Assembly: GCA_963765075.1 (NCBI GenBank)
Contig: CAVXVA010000008.1
Span: 372,001 to 436,000, forward strand
Direction of reading: 5' to 3'
Length of the DNA stretch: 64,000 bases
From: JAENVU01 sp963765075
GTDB taxonomy: Bacteria; Actinomycetota; Acidimicrobiia; IMCC26256; JAENVU01
Shown here one piece after another: positions 46,169 through 55,801 of the stretch. The stretch's first letter is position 1. Each line of letters begins with the position of its first letter. The position numbers and the translations under genes were made by a program. The notes under the pieces are model-generated. The model was not told the DNA's origin. It searched no databases and saw only the letters and a list, made by a program, of their open reading frames with translations.

Positions 46169-48040
46169 ATGACTCCACGTCGAACGTCTGCGATGTGTGT
46201 TCTCAGCGTTGTCGCGCTTGCCGCGGGAGTTGTTCCCGGCATCAGCGGCACCGCATCGGCCGCGGCAGTGCCGACGTTTGCGGTGGGATCGGCGTCCGTC
46301 GTCGAAGGGGATAGTTCGACTCGCGTCGTGTACTTCCCGGTCACCTTGTCGGACCGAGCCACCACCCAGGTCACGGTGCAGTACACGACGACCGCGAATT
46401 CGGCAACGGCCGGTGTCGACTTCGCGACGAAGTCGGGCACGCTCGTCTTCAAGCCCGCGACCGCGAGCAACCTGACCCCGGTGCGGAAATTCGTTCCCGT
46501 CACGGTCTACTCGGACACGGCCGTCGAGGGTACCGAAACGTTCACGCTGTCATTGTCGAACCCCACCGGGGGTTCTGCGCTCGGGAGCTTCGTGGGAACG
46601 GGCACAATCCACGATGACGACAGCGGCACGGGCGTGCGCGTCTCTACGGGTGATGCGGCGGTCAACGAGGGTGACTCCGGATTGAATCGTCCAGCGAACT
46701 TCGCGGTGACGCTCTCGCAACCAGCGACCGCCCAGGTATCCGTCGGGTACACGCTGACGGCGGGCACTGCCGGCGCGGGCTCGGATTTCAAGGTCAAGTC
46801 GGGCACGCTCATCTTCAAACCGGCCGCCGGTGGTGTTTTGACGCCGGTGAAGAAGACGGTCTCGGCGATCGTGTATCCCGACCTCGACGACGAGGGCCAC
46901 GAAACCGCGTTCCTGACCCTGACGTCGGTCAGCGGCGGCGACGCCAGCTTGTTCCGTTCGGCCGGGACACTGACGATCCTGGACGACGACGGCTCGTTGA
47001 CCGATGCAGACGGCGATCGGCTGGGCGACAGCGTCGAGACGAATACGGGGGTCTTTCTGGATGTCGGGGATACCGGAACCGATCCCAACAACCCCGATAC
47101 CGATGGTGATGCGATTTCGGATGGTGACGAAGTACTCGGCACGTTGGCTGGTCTGAACCTTCCCGCGATGGGCACGAGCCCGGTGAAGCGGAACATCCTG
47201 CTGGAGTTCGATTGGTTCAACGACGCCAACGAATGCGGCGCCCATAGCCACCGACCGACTGCGAACGCGATCAGCGGTCACGAGGCCGCATTTTCGAATG
47301 CGCCCACCGCGAACCCCGACGGTTCGACCGGCATCGACGTCATCTCCGACTACGGCCAAGGTGGCGCGTTCACGGGCGGCAACCTCATTGCTGACGCCGA
47401 CGGCGTCATTGCCGGGGGAGTGTTCAACGCGGATTACACCAACTACAAGGCGGCCAACTTCGCCGCGAACCGCAACGACTACTTCCACTACGTCTTGATG
47501 CCGCATCGGTACAACACCAACAGCGGTAGCTCTGGTCAGGCCGCGATCTTCGGTGACGATCTGATCGTCTCGCTCCAGTGCTTCGGGAGCGACGTGAACG
47601 TCCGGAACACGATCATGCACGAACTCGGCCACAACCTGAACCTGCGTCATGGCGGAAATGTCGACACCAATTACAAGCCGAACTACAACTCGGTGATGAA
47701 CTACGCGTACCAGTTCCCGGGCGTCGACAACAACTGCACACCTCCCGGTGACGGAGTGCTCGACTATTCACGCGGGACCCGCGTCACGTTGAACGAGAAC
47801 AGTTTGAACGAGAACCTCGGGACGTGTGGTGCGGGATTCCCATGGGACTGGAACGGGAACGCGACGATCCAGTCCAGTGTGGCGTTCGACGTCAACAGCG
47901 ACAGTGTGTTCAGCGTGTTGACCGATTCCAATGACTGGGCGAACATCACCTTCCAGGGTCTCGCAGGAGCGAACGCTGGGAACCGGGTGTCGGCGCCGGA
48001 ACTGGTCACCGAGCAGCCCGTGCCGTTCGGGTCTCGGTAG
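46169..48040 (+). CDS. Secreted zinc metalloprotease with two Calx-beta domains and TSP3-like repeats
   Basis: 623 residues with a signal peptide (AMCVLSVVALAAGVVPGISG, cleavage near ASAAA). Two Calx-beta domains follow (about residues 35-145 and 150-272; FTLSLSNPTGG, GHETAFLTLTSV, each closed by a GTGTIHDDDS or GTLTILDDDG strand). Calcium-binding thrombospondin-3-type repeats come next (DADGDRLGDSVE, NPDTDGDAISDGDEV). The catalytic domain has HELGHNLNLRHGG, His484/488/494 with Glu485, and the Met-turn Met510 in SVMNYAYQF, so it is a metzincin-type protease. It is probably exported and calcium-stabilised. No sorting signal is seen. Its substrate is unknown. Confidence 0.85.
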   Translation: MTPRRTSAMCVLSVVALAAGVVPGISGTASAAAVPTFAVGSASVVEGDSSTRVVYFPVTLSDRATTQVTVQYTTTANSATAGVDFATKSGTLVFKPATASNLTPVRKFVPVTVYSDTAVEGTETFTLSLSNPTGGSALGSFVGTGTIHDDDSGTGVRVSTGDAAVNEGDSGLNRPANFAVTLSQPATAQVSVGYTLTAGTAGAGSDFKVKSGTLIFKPAAGGVLTPVKKTVSAIVYPDLDDEGHETAFLTLTSVSGGDASLFRSAGTLTILDDDGSLTDADGDRLGDSVETNTGVFLDVGDTGTDPNNPDTDGDAISDGDEVLGTLAGLNLPAMGTSPVKRNILLEFDWFNDANECGAHSHRPTANAISGHEAAFSNAPTANPDGSTGIDVISDYGQGGAFTGGNLIADADGVIAGGVFNADYTNYKAANFAANRNDYFHYVLMPHRYNTNSGSSGQAAIFGDDLIVSLQCFGSDVNVRNTIMHELGHNLNLRHGGNVDTNYKPNYNSVMNYAYQFPGVDNNCTPPGDGVLDYSRGTRVTLNENSLNENLGTCGAGFPWDWNGNATIQSSVAFDVNSDSVFSVLTDSNDWANITFQGLAGANAGNRVSAPELVTEQPVPFGSR

Positions 48041-48078
48041 GGAGCACGGGACCGGTTTCGCGGCCGGAAGCCTGGTCC

Positions 48079-49408
48079 TCAAGGTGGGGTCGGGGCGGTC
48101 GCCTCGCTGTCGGTCATCGCCGCGAACCGCGCGAGCGCAAAGTCAGCCCGCACGACCGGCGGCATCGTGAAGGCCGGATCGGCGACGAGGAGAAAGCCCA
48201 GGCTCGACTCGCGGTCGAGACCACCGTGGGTGCCGTTCAGTCGGCCTCCACGTATCCACGAACCGACCACGGCCGAATGCCAGCCGCCCGCCCACGCCGG
48301 GCCGAGGGAATACAGAACGCTCGCCCGGTTCTTGATTCGGTCACCGGTCATCGCCTGGCGGAGCCGTTCCAGCGGATCGGGAAAGTGCTCGAACGCGGTC
48401 TCGACCAGCCAGTCGTCGTCGGCCGCGAACCCGTCGCCGTCGAGTCGACCAGTTGCCGCGAGTCGCTTCATCGCTGCGGCCAGCTGCAGCGGGTCGCCGC
48501 CGTCGTCCTCGTAGCCCGATCGCGTTCCTCCGCCGGGTTCGTCGCGCCAACGCACCCGGCCCCGACCACGTTGCGACACGACCTCGACCACGTCCGGAGC
48601 GGGGGAGTACGCCGCAAGCTCGACGCCCTCGTGACGGGCAATCGCCGCCGCCGCGGCGGCCGCCCGATCGCCGTCCTGGAGGAACAACGCGCCGAAGTTG
48701 ACCAGTCCGAACTTCGGCGCGACCACATCGGCCGGTTCGGCGAGGTGGTGGACGACGTGCAGCCCGGCGTTGCGTAGTAACCGGTCGATGCCCTCGGCGT
48801 GGTGCACCTTGGTGTTGCCGCACCCGTGGTCGGAGAAGAGCACGATACGCAGGGGTCGGCCTCGTGTCCGCTGATGCCGGTCTCGCAGCTCGGCGAGCAT
48901 CCCGGCGAGCTCGACGAGGAGTTCGACCATGTGCTCGTCGCCGGCGAGGTGCATGAGGCCGTCGGTGGCGCCGACGTACGCGCTCACGACGTCGGGGTAC
49001 GCGAACAATGCCGTGCGTTCGATCTGGTCGAACGCGTTCGAGCGCGGCCCGGCGAGGGGTCGCGTAGTTCGCCACCTCGGCGGTGAGGCTCCGGTGCGGC
49101 AGATCGAAGAACTCGAACCACGGTGGGACCTCCTCGGCGTATTCGATCGCCCCGCCGCCGACGGTCGTATTGGCTGTTGTGTCGAAGTGCCGGAGTTCGT
49201 AGCCGTGCGACGGCTCCACCCCGAATGGTTCGAACAACGATGCGAAGGCCACGTGGGTGACCGTCGGGAACGGCGCGATCACGGCGGTCGGCGGTCCCCA
49301 CCCCCGGAATGCGCCCCGCCGGACGGCCTCGATTACCACGCGGTACGGCACCGCATCGAGCGCGAGGAACAGCGTCCGAGGTGCCGGCGTGGTACCCGAG
49401 GACGTCAT
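48079..49408 (-). CDS. AlkP-superfamily phosphodiesterase/nucleotide pyrophosphatase-like (frameshifted)
   Basis: About 440 residues from ATG 49408. The first part, LFLALDAVPYRVVIEAVRRG with PFPTVTHVAFASLFEPFG, carries the metal-binding Asp and the nucleophile Thr (TVTH). Near 49058 the frame breaks in a short C run (ACCCCTCGCC). The continuation LAGPRSNAFDQIERTALFAY, VGATDGLMHLAGDEHMVELL and IVLFSDHGCGNTKVHH supplies the second Asp/His metal ligands, ending near MPPVVRADFALARFAAM. The family cleaves phosphodiesters or sulfates. It is divergent, by 70 bp, from an EEP nuclease/phosphatase gene, hinting at a shared phosphodiester role (inference). Confidence 0.7.
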
Positions 49409-49478
49409 CGACGGAGCCTACGGGGAGTGCCGAACGGCCCTGCCGGTGGGCCGGGCCGTTCGGTACCGTGAAGCTCGT

Positions 49479-50450
49479 ATGTCCACGGCTGCCGACCGGT
49501 TCCTCGCCGCCCACCCGCAGGCCGGTCCGGCCTGGTACCGGATGGTCGCGCGCGCTGCGGGCACGGTCATTGCCCTGCCGGGAGTTCGTCAGCTCCCTCC
49601 GTTGGCCCGGCGCGCGCACGCGGTGACCAAGGGTGCGGGCCAGGCGACGGTGCAACACGAGCCGCGAGTTGTCCGACCGACGGCGACGACATCGCTGACG
49701 ATCTTGTGCGCCAACCTCTGGCACGACTGGCCCCGCCACCAGCGGTGGCCGGACCGCGTCGCGTCGTTCGCGCAGCTCGCCGAGTCGGTCGACGCCGACA
49801 TCCTCCTGCTCCAGGAAGTTGCCCGCACCCCGACGCTGTCGGCCGACCGCTGGCTCGCAGACCGCCTCGACTTCGCACTCGCGTCCACGCGCGCGAACGG
49901 TGACTTGGACGCGATCGGTTTCGAGGAGGGCCCGGCCATTCTGAGCCGGTTCCCGATCGGTGACGTCCATGTCCGGCAGCTGACCCACGGGCACAACCCG
50001 TTCGTGCGCCGCGCCGCGCTCGCCGCGCCGGTCGAGACACCGTGCGGTCCGCTCCTCGTCGTCTCCGCTCATCTCGGGTTGGTGCAGCGCCACAACGCGG
50101 GCCAGATCCGTCGGCTGCGTGAGTGGGTCACCGAAGTGTCCGCCGGCGCGGTGGCGGTTGTGGGTGGCGACTTCAATGCGACCGAACACGGGGCGGAGAT
50201 GACCGAGACACGCGCGACCTGGACCGACACGTTCCGAGCACTCCACCCGCACGCCGACGGCGCGACCCACATGCGCCGGACCCGCGACCGGCGGGGGTGG
50301 GTGCACCGACGGCTCGACTACGTCTTCGTGGTCCAACCGAATGGCGCGCCGTGGCAAGTCGTCGAATGCGCGCATCTCGACGCGCCCGGCGGACCGCACT
50401 CGGACCACCGAGCCGTGCTCACCCGTCTGGTACCGGCGGCCACGCTGTGA
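49479..50450 (+). CDS. Endonuclease/exonuclease/phosphatase (EEP) family hydrolase
   Basis: 323 residues from ATG 49479. EEP motifs in order: ILCANLWHDWPRHQ (Asn), ILLLQEVARTPTLS (catalytic Glu), VVSAHLGLVQRHNAGQIRRL, VVGGDFNATEHGAE (Asp-Phe-Asn) and GGPHSDHRAVLTRL (Ser-Asp-His). About 80 residues precede the domain and look amphipathic, not a clear signal peptide. Members cleave phosphodiesters in DNA, RNA, sphingomyelin or inositol phosphates; the substrate is open. It overlaps the next gene by GTGA. Confidence 0.85.
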   Translation: MSTAADRFLAAHPQAGPAWYRMVARAAGTVIALPGVRQLPPLARRAHAVTKGAGQATVQHEPRVVRPTATTSLTILCANLWHDWPRHQRWPDRVASFAQLAESVDADILLLQEVARTPTLSADRWLADRLDFALASTRANGDLDAIGFEEGPAILSRFPIGDVHVRQLTHGHNPFVRRAALAAPVETPCGPLLVVSAHLGLVQRHNAGQIRRLREWVTEVSAGAVAVVGGDFNATEHGAEMTETRATWTDTFRALHPHADGATHMRRTRDRRGWVHRRLDYVFVVQPNGAPWQVVECAHLDAPGGPHSDHRAVLTRLVPAATL

Positions 50451-51298
50451 CCAGCACCACACCCGACGACGCCAGCATTGAACCCCCACCGCCACCCCGT
50501 CGGCGGTGGCCCTGGGTACTCGGCGCGATCGCGCTGGTGCTCGCCGTCGGCGGTGGCGTGATCGCCTACGCGTGGGGTGGCCGTGGCGCGGACGAGGCGT
50601 CGGTGAGCGACGCGCTTTCGCGCTTCCGCCGCTCGGACGACCAGGGAACCGCGGGTTTCCTGCAACCCGAACCCGGCGTCTACACCTACCGGGGTTCCGG
50701 CACCGAGACCCTGTCGATCCTGGGCGTCGAACAAGATTGGGGGCCGCGGGTGCCGGCCACCGTGTCGAAGACGAGCCCGCGCTGCTGGCGGCTCGGCATC
50801 GAGTACAGCACCAACCACCGCCAGGAGTTCGACTATTGCGCCCGGGGTTCGACGCTGGTCGAGATGGGCGGTCGCACTGCGCAACGTTTCGACTTCGGGG
50901 TCACGAAGGTCGACGATCTCACCGAGTTCAGCTGCACGCCACCGGGCGTGGCGATCCGCGTCGAGGCGGTGCCCGGCGACCGCTGGAAGCAGACGTGCAC
51001 GGGTGGGAGCAAACAGCAGGGCACGACCGTGACGTCGTCGGGTTTCAACCGATACCTCGGTATCCGCCGCATGAAAGTCGGGGGGCAGGAGATCGAGGCG
51101 TTCGCCTACCGGGTCGACCGTAGGCTCAGTGGCGACCAGTCCGGCACCGAGCGTAACGAACTGTGGTTCGCAGTCGGCAGCGGCCTTCCCGTCCGGTACG
51201 TCCGCAATGCCCACGTGGACTCGCCGTCTCCGATCGGTTCGGTGACCTACGCGGAGCAGGGCACCCTGACGCTCGCCACCCTGCACCCACGCCGGTAG
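50447..51298 (+). CDS. Single-pass membrane protein of unknown function, coupled to EEP hydrolase
   Basis: 283 residues from GTG 50447. A proline-rich cytoplasmic start (IEPPPPPRRRWPW) is followed by one helix, VLGAIALVLAVGGGVIAYAW, and an extracellular domain rich in beta structure with four cysteines (RCWRLGI, DYCARG, FSCTPPG, KQTCTGG). The ends PVRYVRNAHVDSPSPIGSVT resemble a lipoprotein-carrier-like beta sheet, but no family is recognised. It is translationally coupled to the EEP gene and ends 5 bp from the convergent GH127 gene. Confidence 0.65.
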   Translation: MTSTTPDDASIEPPPPPRRRWPWVLGAIALVLAVGGGVIAYAWGGRGADEASVSDALSRFRRSDDQGTAGFLQPEPGVYTYRGSGTETLSILGVEQDWGPRVPATVSKTSPRCWRLGIEYSTNHRQEFDYCARGSTLVEMGGRTAQRFDFGVTKVDDLTEFSCTPPGVAIRVEAVPGDRWKQTCTGGSKQQGTTVTSSGFNRYLGIRRMKVGGQEIEAFAYRVDRRLSGDQSGTERNELWFAVGSGLPVRYVRNAHVDSPSPIGSVTYAEQGTLTLATLHPRR

Positions 51299-51303
51299 CG
51301 CGG

Positions 51304-53074
51304 CTAACTGCGCGGTGGTGGGGATGCTCGATTGACCCAGATCGTCATGGGGCTGGGGCCTCGGTTGGCCCACGCGTAGCACGGGATGGCCGTCGCGGTG
51401 ACCGGACCGGTCGGGGGCTCCCCGGCGGTGACCGGGCGGTAGAGGCCGGTCGGTTCGGTGACGGTGGCTGCGCACTGCAGCTTGGTGATCCCGCCGAGCG
51501 TCGACTCGTCCACGGGGTCGAAGGTGGTGTCGTCGGCCAGGGTGACGTCTCGAAGGTCGTCGACGTCGGGGTTGTCGATTCCTTCGAAGCAGTAGACGAA
51601 CGGACCTCGCCCGATCGCGACCGACCCGCGCGTCGGCTTCGACTCGCGGGCTGGCCGCGAGCAGATGCGGTGCGACCTCGAGATCCAGTTGGATGACGTC
51701 GCCCGAGCTCCATACCCGCCGTTCTTCGCGGTAGCGACCCGCGAACGTGGCACACGACCACGCGGGTTCGCGGACGAACAGCGATGCCTCGCCGGCCGGT
51801 GCCGAATGCACGGTGATGGTCACCCGACCCGACCAGGGCATGTCGGTGTCGAGGTCGAGCTCGAAGTTGCCGGCGCGCACGTGTGACGACGCGAACAGAT
51901 GTATCCAGAGGCCGCCGTGTGCGTCGGTGCTGTAGATCTGACCGGGGAGGGTAGCGATCGCACGGTTGACGTTGGGCGGACAGCACGTGACATCCCGCCA
52001 CGGTGCGCGGCGCAAGGGCAACGGACCGGCGATCTGTGCCGGAAGCTCCTCGCCGATCCAGGGGTGTTCCTCGGGTCGGCAGGTCGTGGCGTGCGGATTG
52101 GCGTAGAACCACTCGTCGCCAACGAGAGATACGCCGGCGAGCAGGGCGTTGTGCAGCACCGTCTCGAGCGCATCGGCGGCGCGGACGTCGCCGTCGAGTT
52201 GCAGCATCCGTGCGTGCCACTGCGCGGCCGCGACTGCTCCGCACGTCTCGGTGTACGAGCGGGCGAGCGGCAACTCGTAGGGCTCGCCTATCGCCTCTGC
52301 GGTCCACCGTCCGCCGACCGCGCCGGTGACGTAGGTGGAGGTCGAGACCAGATCGGCCCACCACCGCCGGACCGCGTCGATGCGCGTCTCGTCACCAGTC
52401 TCGATCGCCACATCGGTCAGCCCGGACGCGAAATACAGCGCACACACCGTGTGCCCCCACAGCCGATCCCAGCTCGGCCACGGCACCTGGTCGCAGAAGA
52501 ACGTCGCCAGGTCGAGATACCGCGCCGTGCCGGTCTCGCGATACAGCTCGACCAGTGCCATCTCGACGACGGGATGGCGATCTCGCTCGTTGCGGCCGTT
52601 CGGGCCGAAGACGCGTCCCATCAGATCTGCGCACCGCACGGCTGCGTCCAGTAGGTCGTTGTGGCCTTGTGCCCGCTTGCGCGCGACCGCGGCCTGAAGG
52701 AAGTGCCCGAGGCAATACAGCTCGTGGGACCAGTCGAGGTGCGCGAAGCGTTGGTCGCCGCCGAAGTTCGTATTGAGGTAGCCGTCGTCCGCCTGCGCCG
52801 CGAGGACGACCGGTACGACATCCTCGAGCTCCGCTGCGCCCACCCATGCGGCCGCCTCCATCCACTTGAAGAGATCGGAGTCGGTGAACCAGAAGCCTCG
52901 ACGCGCCAGCGTCGGCGCACTGGAGAGCCGGCGGAAGTTGTCGACCACACCGTGGGTCTCGAGTTGTTCGTAGAGGCGAGGGATGCCGCGCTGGGCGTTG
53001 GCGTCGTACCGGTCACGCCAGAATCCGGCGTGCAGCTCCACACGATCGGTCGGGACGGCCGTCAACCTCACCAC
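51304..53074 (-). CDS. GH127 (DUF1680) beta-L-arabinofuranosidase-like glycosidase (frameshifted)
   Basis: About 590 residues from GTG 53074. Family marks in order: GFWFTDSDLFKWMEAAAW, QADDGYLNTNFGG, HELYCLGHFLQAA, ARSYTETCGAVAAAQWHARM (Zn ligands Glu and Cys of ETC) and DVTCCPPNVNRAIATLPGQI, where the CC pair provides the catalytic nucleophile cysteine and a zinc ligand. Near 51634 one extra base shifts the frame; the C-terminus continues RGSVAIGRGPFVYCFEGIDN to TAG 51304. No signal peptide is seen, so it acts inside the cell on imported oligosaccharides. The full Cys3-Glu zinc site makes an active enzyme likely if the frame is whole. Confidence 0.85.
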
Positions 53075-53201
53075 GAAGCGCGACCCTAGGTGACAGCCTG
53101 AGAACCCGTACTGGCCGGAACGGATCCCGCGTCTTCACCGACCGGAACGAAACCGTCAGGGCACGCGCGACTCGGGGTCGTGGATCGGCGATGATGCGCG
53201 G

Positions 53202-54026
53202 ATGAGTGATGCCGCGCCAACCCCCGAATTCTCCGTCGACGTCGCGAAGGTCTACGACGAACTCCTTGTTCCGATGTTGTTCGAGCCGTACGCCAACGCA
53301 GTGGCCGATCGGCTCGCCGATCTCGAACGCGGTGCTCTGCTCGAAGTCGCCGCGGGCACCGGCGTCGTCACTCGGGCGCTGGCGCGGACACTCCCCGGCA
53401 CGGTCGAGATTACGGCCACCGATCTGAGCCCGGGGATGCTCGAACGGGCGGCCGCCATCGGCACGGCACGACCCGTTGAGTGGAAGGCGGCCGACGCGAT
53501 GTCGTTGCCGTTTCCCGACGCCGCCTTCGACGCGGTGGTGTGTCAGTTCGGCGTGATGTTCTTCACGCCGAAGGGCGCGGCCTTCGGCGAAGTGGTCCGG
53601 GTCCTTCGGCCGGGAGGCCTTTTTGAGTTCAGCGTGTGGGACGCCATGGCCGACAACGAGTTCGCCGACGTCGTCGTCCGGTCACTCGTGAGCATGTTCC
53701 CGGATGATCCGATCACCTTCGTCGAACGGATACCGCACGGCTACCACGATGCCGACACGATCCGAACCGATCTCCGCGCCGGCGGGTTCACGGCCGAGCC
53801 TTCGATCGAGCGAGTGCCCCTCACGAGCCGCGCCGCGACCGCCGTCGACGTTGCGACCGCCTACTGCTTCGGGACTCCGATGCGGGGTGAGCTGGAACGT
53901 CGGCAGCCGGGGTGTGTCCCGGAAGCGACTCGGATCGCGACCGCGGCGGTGGAAGCCGCCTTCGGCACCACCGGGCTCGAGTCCTGCATGAGTGCGACGC
54001 TCGTGAGCGTGACGAGTCCCGAGTGA
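53202..54026 (+). CDS. Class I SAM-dependent methyltransferase (UbiE-like)
   Basis: 274 residues from ATG 53202. Motif I LLEVAAGTGVVTRALARTLP binds AdoMet, the acidic loop is ATDLSPGMLERA, motif II is FDAVVCQFGVMFF and motif III VLRPGGLFEFSVWD. The order fits methyltransferase type 11. The substrate cannot be told from sequence. It overlaps the antiporter gene by GTGA, and no quinone or antibiotic genes are nearby. Confidence 0.85.
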   Translation: MSDAAPTPEFSVDVAKVYDELLVPMLFEPYANAVADRLADLERGALLEVAAGTGVVTRALARTLPGTVEITATDLSPGMLERAAAIGTARPVEWKAADAMSLPFPDAAFDAVVCQFGVMFFTPKGAAFGEVVRVLRPGGLFEFSVWDAMADNEFADVVVRSLVSMFPDDPITFVERIPHGYHDADTIRTDLRAGGFTAEPSIERVPLTSRAATAVDVATAYCFGTPMRGELERRQPGCVPEATRIATAAVEAAFGTTGLESCMSATLVSVTSPE

Positions 54027-55273
54027 CCAGCTCGCAGATCTTCCTCGGCCTGGGCCTGTTGTTGGCGCTCGGCGTTGGTTGTCAGGTGGTTGCCCACCGG
54101 ATCCGGCTGCCGGCGATCGTGCTGCTGCTTCCCGTCGGATTTGCGGTCGGTCAACTCACGGCCGCCGTCGATCCGCGCGAACTGTTCGGTCGCACGTTCT
54201 CGCCGATGGTGAGTCTCGCAGTCGCGGTGATCTTGTTCGAGGGTGGGCTCAACTTGAAGGTGCGCGACCTCGAAGGGCACAGCCAGCGCGTCGTTCGGCG
54301 CCTGATCTTCTGCGGTGTGTCCATGACCTGGTTCGCGGCGGCGCTGATCTCGGTCCCGTTGTTTTCGGTGTCGACTGGCACCGCGGTCATGTTGGGCTCG
54401 ATCCTCATCGTCTCGGGACCGACGGTGGTCGGACCCATCCTGCGGATCGCGCGTCCGGGCCAACGGCTCACTGCCATCCTCGAGTGGGAGAGCACCACGA
54501 TCGACCCGATCGGAGCGATCATTGCCGCGCTCGTCTTCCAGGCATTGCAACATCAGGTCGGCCTGCACCTCGGCCGGGAGCTGCTCGAGTTCGGCGGCAG
54601 TGTCGGATTCGGTCTGGTCGCCGGCCTGTTCGGTACGGCGCTGCTGTGGCTCGTCGTGGAGCGTTTGGGTCTCACCGGAGTGGTGGCGACCGAGGCGACG
54701 ATCGCGGTGGTCGTGGGGATTGCCGCGATCTGCAACTCCATCCGCGACGACACCGGGCTGATTGCCGCGATCACCATGGGGATCGCGCTGGCCAACCTCC
54801 CGGCGATCGAGGGGCCCGAGGACCGTCCCTTCTTTGGCACCATCGTGGAACTGATGATCGGCGTGCTGTTCATCGCGATTTCGGCCACGGTCACGATCGA
54901 TCAGGTCTCGAAGGTGTTGCTCCCATCGATCGCGCTGGTCGCGTTCCTCGTCCTCGTCGTCCGACCGTTGGTCGCGCTGGTCGCGACGGCCGGGACCGAT
55001 CTCACCGTCGGAGAACGGGCTTACCTCGCGGTCATCGACCCGCGCGGCATCGTGGCGGCATCGGCAGCGGCGACGTTCGCCGGGCCACTGGCCGCCTCCA
55101 AGGTCAGCGGCGCCGAGGCACTGCTCCCGGTGACCTTTCTTGTGATTGTGGGGACGGTCACGATTGCCGGGCTGCTTGCAGTTCCCGCGAAACGGGTGCT
55201 GGGACTGGATGCTGTCGGCCCGGTTGCCGGCGAGGACGAACCGGATCAACCGCCGCCCTCGTTCGCGGAATAG
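54023..55273 (+). CDS. Sodium/proton antiporter of the CPA1 (NhaP) family
   Basis: 416 residues from GTG 54023 with 12-13 hydrophobic segments. CPA marks include RLPAIVLLLPVGFAVGQLTA, the helix VAVILFEGGLNLKVRDLEGH, SGPTVVGPILRIARPGQR, the acidic helix LEWESTTIDPIGAIIAALVF holding the ion-binding Asp, and IDPRGIVAASAAATFAGPLA. No RCK or TrkA-C domain follows, so it is a compact CPA1 carrier exchanging Na+ (or K+) for H+. It is coupled to the methyltransferase by GTGA and its end overlaps the convergent lspA-like gene. Confidence 0.88.
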   Translation: MTSSQIFLGLGLLLALGVGCQVVAHRIRLPAIVLLLPVGFAVGQLTAAVDPRELFGRTFSPMVSLAVAVILFEGGLNLKVRDLEGHSQRVVRRLIFCGVSMTWFAAALISVPLFSVSTGTAVMLGSILIVSGPTVVGPILRIARPGQRLTAILEWESTTIDPIGAIIAALVFQALQHQVGLHLGRELLEFGGSVGFGLVAGLFGTALLWLVVERLGLTGVVATEATIAVVVGIAAICNSIRDDTGLIAAITMGIALANLPAIEGPEDRPFFGTIVELMIGVLFIAISATVTIDQVSKVLLPSIALVAFLVLVVRPLVALVATAGTDLTVGERAYLAVIDPRGIVAASAAATFAGPLAASKVSGAEALLPVTFLVIVGTVTIAGLLAVPAKRVLGLDAVGPVAGEDEPDQPPPSFAE

Positions 55274-55753
55274 GCAACGGGTCGCGGTCGCTCCGACTCA
55301 GGCGCATGAGGCCGAGCACGCTGAGGAGCACAACGCCGCCGATGACACCGAGGTCGGCCACATTCACGATCGCCCACGGGGTGCGAATGAAGTCGCGCAC
55401 GACCCCGAACCGGGCGCGGTCGAGCGTGTTCGCGAGTCCGCCGCCGATGACCAGCGCCGGGATCCAGGTCGGGATCCCGAAACGCACGGCGATGGGCACC
55501 ACCACCAATGCGAAGCACGCGAGGACGGCCAGCGTGATCACGATGAGCCCGGTCGCAGAACCTTGCACTACTCCGAGGGCCGCGGCGGGGTTGTAGGCCA
55601 CGTCGACGGCCCCGTCCTGGGCCCGTTCGGCCCAGAGCTTCGTGGACTGGTCGGCGACTACGACGCCGAGCATCGAAGCCGCGGCGATCCACCAGCCGGT
55701 GGAGACCGAGAGTCGTTGGGGGCGGGCGCCGAGCGCAGTGATGGCGATGACAC
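55158..55753 (-). CDS. lspA: Signal peptidase II-like protein (start and end uncertain, probably frameshifted)
   Basis: The core ADQSTKLWAE, VAYNPAAALGVVQGSA, the first catalytic Asp in GGGLANTLDRARFGVVRDF and the second in AIVNVADLGVIGGVVLLS is that of lipoprotein signal peptidase, with four helices. No ATG, GTG or TTG lies in frame before the first helix. GTG 55753 in the next frame (MSSPSLRSAPAPNDSR) would fit if one base is wrong near 55690. The end is also open: the written frame stops at 55158, inside the antiporter gene, while a shift near 55300 would end at 55246. LspA removes the signal from prolipoproteins, which this genome has. Confidence 0.65.
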
Positions 55754-55801
55754 TGCGTCGACCGGTCTCTCGGAGTTCTGGAGGCCCGAAATCGCGCGAA
55801 G

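Noticed and set aside
44752..53200. Possible genomic island inserted at tRNA-Thr
   Set aside because: The gene content is accessory in flavour, but no integrase, no repeat of the tRNA 3' end and no composition change that I could see.
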